From JAVBPP01 sp031549535 (lineage in GTDB: Bacteria > Bacillota > Clostridia > Oscillospirales > Acutalibacteraceae), in assembly GCA_031549535.1 (NCBI GenBank), contig JAVBPP010000104.1, positions 1 to 12,850 of the forward strand: a DNA stretch of 12,850 nucleotides, in the 5' to 3' direction. Below, piece after piece: positions 1 to 5,560 of this stretch. Under the pieces are notes generated by a model. That model saw only the letters and a program-made list of their open reading frames with translations, was not told the DNA's origin and made no database searches. The position numbers and the translations under genes were made by a program. Within the stretch, counting starts at the first letter, position 1. Each line of letters begins with the position of its first letter.

Positions 1-195
1 AGTTTTGTTTAAAATTTTATTTTCTTTTATTGTTTTTTTGGGTATAAATTTAAACGACCGCTCCATCGCCCGTTGGCCGTCAAACAGCGTTGCCAGCGAA
101 ACCCGGGAGAGGAGCAGCAGCTTGAGCAAAAAAAGGAGATAGAACGTGCATACAACAGCGATAACGCCAGTTTCAACTTTGGCTCTTTTTGTCAT
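1..195 (-). CDS. VanZ-like membrane protein, N-terminal 65 codons (runs off window)
   Basis: The frame opens with ATG at 195 and stays open to base 1, so only the N-terminus is visible. Residues about 10-30 form one hydrophobic membrane segment (VIAVVCTFYLLFLLKLLLL), followed by SR and then RSFKFIPKKTIKE. This arrangement matches the start of VanZ-family proteins, where a first helix is followed by an 'R-S-x-N-L-I-P-F-K-T-I' type motif; here the motif is slightly degenerate. VanZ homologues are small integral membrane proteins; one is known for teicoplanin resistance, but most have no known role. Placement: the ATG lies 3 nt after the deacetylase stop, and its ribosome site (GGGAGA, 202-207) overlaps that stop, so translation is probably coupled in a three-gene operon. 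The first ~50 bases of the window, the last visible codons, are about 14% GC, much lower than the rest. Family assignment is moderate because only a quarter to a third of the protein is visible. Confidence 0.55.
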   Translation of the reverse strand, partial: MTKRAKVETGVIAVVCTFYLLFLLKLLLLSRVSLATLFDGQRAMERSFKFIPKKTIKENKILNKT

Positions 196-198
196 GTC

Positions 199-1062
199 TT
201 ATCTCCCGTCAAACGGCGCCTCGCCCCAAGAAACCAGGCGGATGCCTTCGTCCCTTGCAATTTCCAGCAAATCACCGCTCATCAGCAGGCGGCATTCATA
301 TTCCCGCTTCGTCCATTCGTCCTGCGCATCGTTCAAGTAGCCCAGGGGGAAGGAGGGGTGCAAAAACAGCTCCGTTATTCCCGGTTCCAGGGCGCGCATT
401 TCGCGGATGTAATAATCGCGCAGGGTAGCGTAGCTTTCAATCTTGCGGATGGAATAGGGGTTGGAAAACATGTCGTCCGGCAGCATAACGCCCATTTTCA
501 TGCCGATGGCGACGATGCTTTTATGCAGTGGCTGCAAGAGTTTTGCCGCACCGCTGCCCAGCTGCCGCGTTAAAAAGCGAGGGCGTTTCGGCAGGCAGAA
601 GGGTAAATTGTGTGCCGCGCAAAAGCGAAAGGCGTTGAGGAAGAACAGCCTGCCGTTGATGCCGAACAGGGTGCCGCAGTGGCTGTCCGCATGGTCCGGT
701 ACACAGCCGTTTTCTACCATAAAACGATACTGCGCTTCCATTTCTGTCGTGATATCGGCGCTTTTGGCATGCAGAGTAATTTGCTTTTGGTCGTGGTGCA
801 GCCCCTTGCCGTCGTTTAGGCTGGTAGCCAAAGTGAAGCTGTGCCAGCGCTCCGCCTCACTGTCGGAGTTAAAGGCAAAATGTATCCCAACGGGGTATTT
901 GTTTTCTGCGGCAATTTCCAGCGCCTGCTCCGCGCGCGGCCCCACCGCGAGGACGGAGGCGGAGCTAATGCGCTTTTGTTCAAACAGCTGAAAGACTGCG
1001 GCATTCGTCTGTTCGTTGATGCCGTAGTCGTCCGCGTTGATAATCAGAAATTTTTCGTTCAT
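199..1062 (-). CDS. ChbG/YdjC-type carbohydrate deacetylase
   Basis: 287 residues, the usual length for YdjC/ChbG-fold deacetylases, which remove an acetyl group from N-acetylated sugars (ChbG acts on chitobiose and chitotriose) using a metal in a TIM-like barrel. Seen directly: the N-terminal beta strand plus metal motif NADDYG (D11, D12), GIHF (H61), PDHADSHCG (H124, D126, H128) and FLHPSF (H235). D12, H61 and H128 fit the family metal ligands. No signal peptide, so probably cytoplasmic. The start ATG overlaps the symporter stop as ATGA (1059-1062), preceded by GGAG/AAAGAG, and the downstream VanZ-like gene begins 3 nt after its stop, so it is the middle gene of an operon with a sugar symporter. 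That context suggests it deacetylates the imported sugar or oligosaccharide. The family is secure; the substrate is not, so no symbol is given. Confidence 0.88.
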   Translation of the reverse strand: MNEKFLIINADDYGINEQTNAAVFQLFEQKRISSASVLAVGPRAEQALEIAAENKYPVGIHFAFNSDSEAERWHSFTLATSLNDGKGLHHDQKQITLHAKSADITTEMEAQYRFMVENGCVPDHADSHCGTLFGINGRLFFLNAFRFCAAHNLPFCLPKRPRFLTRQLGSGAAKLLQPLHKSIVAIGMKMGVMLPDDMFSNPYSIRKIESYATLRDYYIREMRALEPGITELFLHPSFPLGYLNDAQDEWTKREYECRLLMSGDLLEIARDEGIRLVSWGEAPFDGR

Positions 1063-2384
1063 GTCTCTTTCTCCGGTTCCGTCACCTGCAGTTTATCCTC
1101 TTGAAAACGCAGCAGGAAGGAAACGCCCAGGCTGCACAGCATGGCAATGCCGGGGAATACCACCAGCAGCACCTTCATGGCGCGCGCTGGGTTTGGGCCG
1201 GGCTCATCGCCGCTGACATAGCCGAAAAACTGTTGCATGAGGGTCATGGAAAGGGCGATATATAGGCTGTTCAGGCGGCTGAGCACGCCCATGGCGCTGG
1301 AGAGCATACCCTCGCGCTTGACCCCGTGGCGGCGAAAGTCGTCGTCCATCACCTTAGCGCCGACCACGTCCATCGTGGTGAGCGCACCGGCCGCGCCGAA
1401 GGCAACGATAGAGGCGGCGGCCATGACAGTATACAGGCTGTTTACAAAATATAGCGGAATAAAGCCCACGCACATGAAAGCGAGGGAAAGCCGCCAGCCG
1501 CTCATCAATTGGAACTTCCGCAGAATCAGCGTCCAAACCACAATTCCAATCAGGGTGAAGGCCAAAAATGCGGCCATGAGAATGGTGGTTTCGGTTCCGC
1601 CGGATTGGAGCACATACTTGACATAGAGGGGAATCGTGCTGAGTATCAGGGAAAACGCGGCGGCGTAAAAGGCGTTGGTCAGGCCGAACAGCCAGAATTT
1701 CGGGTTGCTGATTAAATCCAAAACGGTGCGCAGCAGGCGCGGCTTCTCCAGCTCTTGATTCTGCGGATTTTCGCGGCAGCCGAACGCGCAGTAGAGAATC
1801 ACAACCAGCGCCAGCAGGCCGTAAATAATGGCGGTGTTTCGGTAGCCGATTTTATCCCGCACAATGGGGGTGAGCGCAATGCTAATTGCCATGGCAACAA
1901 GCTGAAACGCCTGCCGCATAGAATTGGTTTTCGCGCGTTTTTTGTCTTCATCAAACAGCTCGGGGAAGAGGGCGCCGTAGTTGGCGTTGATGAGCGAATC
2001 CAGCGTTCCGGTGATGCTGTACATCAGTAAAACATACAAATACAGGCTCTTTTCCGCCTCCAGAACAGAAGCGGGCGGCGCATAGAAAAAAATAAAGCTT
2101 AAAATCAGCAGGGGCGTGCCAATTACAAACCAGGGTTTGCGCCTGCCCCAGCGGGAGCGGGTATGGTCGGAGAGATAGCCGTAAATCGGGTTATCAAACG
2201 CGTCAATCAAGGCGTAAATGGCCATAATGGCGGCAAAGCGCTTCATGGGCAGGCCGAGCGAGTCCACATAAAACGCCACGGCATAGGTCTTGAACATGTT
2301 GATGGGGATTGAGGTGCCGAACATACCGATGGCATAACGCAGGGAGCTGGTTGGTTTCACCGGGGCGGACGGTAATCGGGTCAT
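1059..2384 (-). CDS. GPH-family sugar:cation symporter (MelB-like MFS transporter)
   Basis: 441 residues with about 12 hydrophobic segments, typical of the glycoside-pentoside-hexuronide:cation symporter family (melibiose, xylosides, glucuronides; Na+ or H+ coupled). Clear family signatures: D61-x2-D64-N65-P66 followed by G-Y-L-S-D73 and the loop RSRWGRRKP (76-84), matching the MelB helix-II cation-site region and its basic loop; near residue 360, DDDFRRHGVKREGM matches the conserved GPH central/C-terminal loop. Start choice: an upstream in-frame ATG at 2390 lies only 1-4 nt from AGGAGAGG, whereas ATG at 2384 has about 9 nt spacing, so 2384 is preferred. It is first in an operon with the deacetylase (4-nt overlap) and the VanZ-like gene. 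A sigma-A promoter and operator-like palindromes lie just upstream. A hexuronide or acetylated oligosaccharide is a plausible substrate from context, but the sequence does not settle it. Confidence 0.88.
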   Translation of the reverse strand: MTRLPSAPVKPTSSLRYAIGMFGTSIPINMFKTYAVAFYVDSLGLPMKRFAAIMAIYALIDAFDNPIYGYLSDHTRSRWGRRKPWFVIGTPLLILSFIFFYAPPASVLEAEKSLYLYVLLMYSITGTLDSLINANYGALFPELFDEDKKRAKTNSMRQAFQLVAMAISIALTPIVRDKIGYRNTAIIYGLLALVVILYCAFGCRENPQNQELEKPRLLRTVLDLISNPKFWLFGLTNAFYAAAFSLILSTIPLYVKYVLQSGGTETTILMAAFLAFTLIGIVVWTLILRKFQLMSGWRLSLAFMCVGFIPLYFVNSLYTVMAAASIVAFGAAGALTTMDVVGAKVMDDDFRRHGVKREGMLSSAMGVLSRLNSLYIALSMTLMQQFFGYVSGDEPGPNPARAMKVLLVVFPGIAMLCSLGVSFLLRFQEDKLQVTEPEKET

Positions 2385-2400
2385 AAGCACATTCCTCTCC

Positions 2401-2410
2401 TATACGTATA
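2401..2410. promoter_or_regulatory. TATACGTATA palindrome, candidate operator in symporter leader
   Basis: A perfect 10-bp palindrome, TATACGTATA, lies between the symporter promoter and its ribosome site, close to the expected transcription start. CG-centred palindromes of this type are typical of LacI- and some GntR-family (e.g. AraR) operators. No regulator gene of either family is in the window, so this is an inference from symmetry and position only. Confidence 0.4.
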
Positions 2411-2421
2411 AAGAAACAAGC

Positions 2422-2433
2422 TTAGTATACCAA
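2422..2433. promoter_or_regulatory. TTAGTATACCAA near-palindrome over the symporter -10
   Basis: TTAGTATACCAA is a 12-bp dyad with one mismatched pair. It covers the -10 of the symporter promoter, where a bound protein would block transcription. It resembles the TTGGTATACCAA-type operators recalled for GntR/FCD regulators of hexuronate genes (UxuR/ExuR), which would fit uxaC nearby. The competing explanation is that it is just an extended -10 (TTTGGTATACT on the minus strand). Confidence 0.4.
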
Positions 2434-2451
2434 AGCGAACAGGGATGTAAA
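2424..2451 (-). promoter_or_regulatory. Sigma-A promoter of the symporter-deacetylase-VanZ operon
   Basis: Read on the minus strand: -35 TTTACA (2446-2451), 16-nt spacer, -10 TATACT (2424-2429) preceded by TGG (extended -10). Transcription would start near 2417, giving a leader of about 30 nt before the symporter ATG. It lies back to back with the plus-strand promoter of the ceramidase-fold gene. Confidence 0.65.
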
Positions 2452-2542
2452 GCACGACACCAAAATGATTGGGTAAAGTTTAGAAATATAAACATTTTAT
2501 AAACAAAAACAGGGCGTTTGCTATGATTTTTACAGAAAGCTT

Positions 2543-2571
2543 CTTGAAATCCCCCCGATTTGTGCTACAAT
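2543..2571 (+). promoter_or_regulatory. Sigma-A promoter of the ceramidase-fold gene
   Basis: -35 CTTGAA/TTGAAA (2543-2549), spacer 16-17 nt, -10 TACAAT (2566-2571) with an upstream TGC (extended -10). Expected start of transcription is near 2578, giving a leader of about 34 nt that carries GGAGG. Because the -10 overlaps the in-frame ATG at 2570, that ATG cannot be the translation start from this promoter. Confidence 0.7.
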
Positions 2572-2611
2572 GAAACTGGGAAAAATTTCACTTTATAACG
2601 GAGGTAAGCAT

Positions 2612-4084
2612 ATGGGTATCGGCAGAAAATTCGGCATCGCAGCCGCAAACCTTGGGAAGGGCGCTATCGCCGCTTCCGCAGCAAGAAAGGGGAAGAAGAA
2701 CCCCGTTCCGTCCATCCCACGCGGGGTGTTTGACAAAATTGACAAGGCGGTTTCTGACCATTTCACAGTCGGCTTTTCCTCGCAGGTAATCACGCCGGAC
2801 GACGTGGCCACACATACCTATTATATTGCGGGTTACAAATCTAACAACCCCGCGCAGGGTGTTTTGGATGATTTGACCGCCAGCGCGTTCTGGGTGGACG
2901 ACAATTCCGGGCGCGGCGCGGTGGTGTTTGTTTCAGTTGACAATGTGGGCTTGGTCGGCAACGATGTGAAGCAGCTCAAGGCGGAGATGGAGGATTTTTT
3001 GCGCAAAACCGGCTGCCGCTCCATAAATATTATGTCCACGCACGACCATGCGGGCATTGACACCATGGGCATCTGGGGGCCGATTCCGAAAAAAATCCGC
3101 ACCGGTAAGGACCCGAAATTCCAGCGCCTGATGTATGACGGCGTAAAACGCGCCGTGCGTGAAGCGTATGAAACCCGCCGCGACGGCCAGATTTTCCTGG
3201 GCAGAAAAGACGCACCGGAATGCCTGCAAAACGATAAACGCCTGCCCAAGGTGTTTTCCAGAGCGGTCACCCGCCTGCGTTTTGTGCCTGCGGACGGCGG
3301 CAGGGAGATTTATTTTATCAACTTCGCCTCCCACTCGGAATCCCTGCTCGGGAAAAACTCCCTCATCAGCGCGGATTTTCCGGGCTATATGCGCAAAACC
3401 GTAAACGAGGGTGCGAATGCGGACGTGATTTACTTCGTCGGAGCCATCGGCGGCATGATTACCATGCACGAGCTGGTGGAGGATAACATCGAATCCACCA
3501 AGATGGCGGGGCGCATTTTGGGCGAAACCATCCTTTCCATGGAGGAACAGGACGAAATCAAGCTGGAACCCAAAATCAACCTGCTGAAACAGGAATTCTA
3601 TGTGCAGGCCGATAACCCGGTGTTGATGCTCGGCGGCAAGCTCAAGCTGCTCAGCGCCCACAGCTATCCCACAGGCAAGGGAGCGCTCAAACAATCCCTG
3701 AAAACGGAGATGACCTACATCGAATTTGGCGGCCTGAATATGTTGCTCTACCCCGGCGAGGCCTTCCCGGAGACGGTTTACGGCGGTTATTTGCGCGCAG
3801 AGGAGTGCGCCACGGGCAAGGGGCCGGAAACAAATCCCCTGCCGCTGTGTGAGATTGCGGGTGACCCGAATCTGCTGATTTTCGGCCTTGCCAACGATGA
3901 AATCGGCTATGTCATCCCGCCCAACGATTTTATGGTGAATCCCGAACTGCCCTATATTGAGCAGGTGCGCGACCGCTTGGACAGGCGGCATTATGAGGAA
4001 ACGAACTCCGTGGGGGCGGAAACTGCCGTCATCATCGCGGATGCGTTTTCCGGCATGATGGATGTTGTGAAGAACGGGAAGTAA
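2612..4084 (+). CDS. Neutral/alkaline ceramidase-fold hydrolase (N-terminal domain only)
   Basis: 490 residues. Start at ATG 2612 is set by GGAGG at 2600-2604 with 7-nt spacing; the ATG at 2570 lies inside the promoter -10. The core resembles the N-terminal catalytic domain of neutral ceramidases, zinc amidases that cleave N-acyl-sphingosine. Seen: VGFSSQVITPDD near residues 52-65, STHDHAG (H144, H146), FASHSE (H241), YPGEAFPE (E383) and NDEIGY (Y433), plausibly the zinc ligands (His, His, Glu, Tyr pattern). Two differences from true ceramidases: the enzyme ends after this domain (bacterial ceramidases are about 640-670 residues), and where they carry a Gln-Gly-Asp-x-Ser-Pro type motif with the nucleophilic serine, this protein reads GAIGGMIT (277-284). 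Residues 1-30 are basic and Ala-rich but not a clear signal peptide, so it may be cytoplasmic. Divergent from the sugar-symporter operon. Fold is fairly sure; ceramide as substrate is doubtful. Confidence 0.75.
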   Translation: MGIGRKFGIAAANLGKGAIAASAARKGKKNPVPSIPRGVFDKIDKAVSDHFTVGFSSQVITPDDVATHTYYIAGYKSNNPAQGVLDDLTASAFWVDDNSGRGAVVFVSVDNVGLVGNDVKQLKAEMEDFLRKTGCRSINIMSTHDHAGIDTMGIWGPIPKKIRTGKDPKFQRLMYDGVKRAVREAYETRRDGQIFLGRKDAPECLQNDKRLPKVFSRAVTRLRFVPADGGREIYFINFASHSESLLGKNSLISADFPGYMRKTVNEGANADVIYFVGAIGGMITMHELVEDNIESTKMAGRILGETILSMEEQDEIKLEPKINLLKQEFYVQADNPVLMLGGKLKLLSAHSYPTGKGALKQSLKTEMTYIEFGGLNMLLYPGEAFPETVYGGYLRAEECATGKGPETNPLPLCEIAGDPNLLIFGLANDEIGYVIPPNDFMVNPELPYIEQVRDRLDRRHYEETNSVGAETAVIIADAFSGMMDVVKNGK

Positions 4085-4090
4085 GGCTGC

Positions 4091-4320
4091 ATTGTTCCGG
4101 AAGCGGCTGCCGGCCTGACTCCCTCCGCCCCCTGCGGGGGCACCTCCCTCTTGGAGGGAGGCCAGGGTGGCCGCCTATATGGCTTCTCATAAGACTATGC
4201 CCGTAGATAATCAACTAAAGATTGCAAAGGTGCGAAAAGCAACCTAGCCTCCCTCTCAGAGGGAGGTGCCCCCGCAGGGGGCGGAGGGAGTCCCCCGCTG
4301 TTGCATTTGCGTGAATTTTT
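4091..4320. repeat. REPIN-like repeat, copy A (two inverted hairpin-rich arms)
   Basis: About 230 bp. Core: a left arm at 4117-4166 and a right arm at 4243-4292 that are reverse complements at 47 of 50 positions, separated by a 76-bp centre. Each arm holds two small perfect hairpins: GCCCCC-TGC-GGGGGC (and its complement) and CCTCCCTC-3nt-GAGGGAGG. Outside the arms are a left flank starting ATTGTTCCGGAA and a right flank ending TTGCATTTGCGTGAATTTTT, both shared with copy B at 4771-5026. The centre contains ACTAAAGATTGCAAAGGTGC, also shared. The repeat begins 6 nt after the stop of the ceramidase-fold gene and could fold into a large hairpin acting as its terminator. No open reading frame of note inside. 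Confidence 0.9.
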
Positions 4321-4342
4321 AGTTGTTAGTCCACCAACTAAA
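4318..4342. other. Small hairpin between repeat A and the DUF559 gene
   Basis: TTTAGTTG (4318-4325) and CAACTAAA (4335-4342) form a perfect 8-bp stem with a 9-nt loop. There is no T-run after it on the plus strand, so it is a poor terminator. The rest of 4343-4392 holds nothing recognisable except a weak TTGGCA that is badly placed relative to the ribosome site. Confidence 0.45.
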
Positions 4343-4407
4343 CCGAGCCAAATCTTAGCGGTCTTTTGGCACAGTTTAATTGCCGGACTAATAGGAGAAA
4401 TTGCATC

Positions 4408-4770
4408 ATGTCGCTGACCTATAACAAAAAACTAATTCCACACGCCAAAGAACTGCGCAAAAATGCAACACCTTGGGAAAACAAGCTTTGGTACGAGTTT
4501 TTACGAACCTATCCACTTCGGTTTCAACGGCAAAAAGCAATTGATGCTTTCATAGTTGATTTTTATTGTCATAGGGCTGGACTGATTGTTGAATTGGACG
4601 GCAGCGGGCATTATACCCCGGAGCAAATGGCATATGACGAGAATCGTACGAAGATTTTTTCCTCTCTGGGACTGCGCGTACTTCGTTTCGCAAATACAGA
4701 TGTTGACGAAAACTTTGAGGGGGTTTGTTTGGTGATTGAACAGGCCGTTCAAAGGAATCGCAAGGGATGA
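4408..4770 (+). CDS. DUF559 endonuclease-like protein (PD-(D/E)XK / Vsr-like)
   Basis: 120 residues, the normal size of a stand-alone DUF559 protein. Start ATG 4408 has AGGAGA at 4393-4398, spacing 9. Family features: RKNATPWENKLWYEFLR (17-33), the 'T-x-x-E-x-x-L-W' lead-in; FQRQKAIDAFIVDFYC (39-54); LIVELDGSGHY (59-69). D51, E62 and D64 plus H68 fit the metal-binding active site of the Vsr-like/PD-(D/E)XK fold; the closing strand is LGLRVLRFANTDV. Many solitary DUF559 proteins are annotated as endonuclease-domain proteins without a known role. It sits exactly between two copies of the same REPIN-like repeat; its stop codon is immediately followed by copy B. No promoter is evident, so expression may come from within repeat A or upstream. 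Codon choice is more AT-rich than uxaC or the ceramidase-fold gene, which would fit transfer. Role in repeat mobility is inference. Confidence 0.88.
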   Translation: MSLTYNKKLIPHAKELRKNATPWENKLWYEFLRTYPLRFQRQKAIDAFIVDFYCHRAGLIVELDGSGHYTPEQMAYDENRTKIFSSLGLRVLRFANTDVDENFEGVCLVIEQAVQRNRKG

Positions 4771-5026
4771 ATTGTTCCGGAAACGGCGCCGGCTTGACTC
4801 CCTCCGCCCCCTGCGGGGGCACCTCCCTCTGTGAGGGAGGCCAGGGTGGCAGTCTATACGGCTTCTACTTATAAAAGACTATAAGCTTCCAAACCCTGCG
4901 TACATAAGCAGGCACATAAACTAAAGATTGCAAAGGTGCAAAAAGCAACCTGGCCTCCTCACAGAGGGAGGTGCCCCCCGCAGGTGGCGGAGGGAGTATT
5001 CATCATTGCACTTGCGTAGATTTTTT
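4771..5026. repeat. REPIN-like repeat, copy B
   Basis: About 256 bp, same orientation as copy A (4091-4320). Left arm 4796-4845 and right arm about 4949-4998 are near-perfect reverse complements: one 1-nt deletion, one 1-nt insertion and two substitutions. Left flank again starts ATTGTTCCGGAA and the right flank is TTGCACTTGCGTAGATTTTT. The centre is about 27 bp longer than in copy A but shares GTGGC, GGCTTCT and ACTAAAGATTGCAAAGGTGC. The loops of the second hairpin read TGT and ACA on the two arms, so within this copy the arms match each other better there than they match copy A. It starts at the base right after the DUF559 stop and ends about 30 bp before the Nudix gene. Confidence 0.9.
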
Positions 5027-5057
5027 GGATAAGTTTGGTATAAAACTCGGAGGTTTT

Positions 5058-5534
5058 ATGAAAACACGGAACATGGTCGGCGCATTTCTCACATATCAGG
5101 ACAAAGTGTTGCTTATGCACCGAAGTATGCAGAAAAAAATTGCACCGGGCATGTGGTCTTGTATCGGCGGCCATATAGAACCACAGGAAATCAACACGCC
5201 GCTGGAAGCCTGCTATCGGGAAATTGCGGAGGAAGCGCAGATATCACAAGAATGCATAAAAAATTTACATCTGCGATATATCACAACCCGAAACGCCGGG
5301 GACGAAATCCGAAGCGGTTATTATTTCGTTGGAGAAGTCACGCAAGCCTGTAGTTTGCCGCAATGCGATGAGGGCACGCTGCATTGGATATCCTTGCGGG
5401 ATGCACTTGAAAAACCCATGTCATTTTCTGTGAAACAAATTACAACGCATTGGATCGCCAACCCCGGAGATGATGCGCTGTATCTTTGCGGCGTAAACCG
5501 GGAGAATGACACCATGGAATGGGTTGCGCTATGA
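5058..5534 (+). CDS. Nudix hydrolase
   Basis: 158 residues. ATG 5058 follows GGAGG (5049-5053) by 4 nt; the reading frame extends upstream into repeat B but without a ribosome site. Nudix hydrolases cleave nucleoside diphosphates linked to another group. The fold start (NMVGAFLTYQDKVLLMHR, 5-22) and MWSCIGGHIEPQE lead into the Nudix box: G38, E44, then R54-E55-I-A-E58-E59. The catalytic REUxEE core is intact, but the spacing from E44 to R54 is 9 residues rather than 7, and the usual Gly after EE-x is Gln (Q61), so the box is slightly atypical. No signal peptide. uxaC starts 26 nt after its stop, with no promoter between, so the two are probably cotranscribed. Substrate cannot be told. Codon use is more AT-rich than uxaC, like the DUF559 gene. 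Confidence 0.85.
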   Translation: MKTRNMVGAFLTYQDKVLLMHRSMQKKIAPGMWSCIGGHIEPQEINTPLEACYREIAEEAQISQECIKNLHLRYITTRNAGDEIRSGYYFVGEVTQACSLPQCDEGTLHWISLRDALEKPMSFSVKQITTHWIANPGDDALYLCGVNRENDTMEWVAL

Positions 5535-5560
5535 TCAAATATCGAAAGGAACAAAACACA

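Noticed and set aside
2933..3991. Long open frame antisense to the ceramidase-fold gene (352 codons, minus strand)
   Set aside because: It lies wholly within a well-supported gene, has no ribosome site, and its His/Gln/Ala-rich product is typical of a GC-driven shadow frame.
4366..4394. TTGGCA...TAATAG as a promoter for the DUF559 gene
   Set aside because: The -10 overlaps the AGGAGA ribosome site, so the transcript would lack it.
4091..5026. CRISPR array or composite transposon
   Set aside because: There are only two long repeats with one gene between, no short regularly spaced repeats, no transposase, and no target-site duplication that I could see.
5006..5044. Promoter for the Nudix gene (TTGCAC, or TGG-TATAAA at 5039-5044)
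   Set aside because: TATAAA would start transcription inside the ribosome site, and TTGCAC has no good -10 at proper spacing, so neither is convincing.
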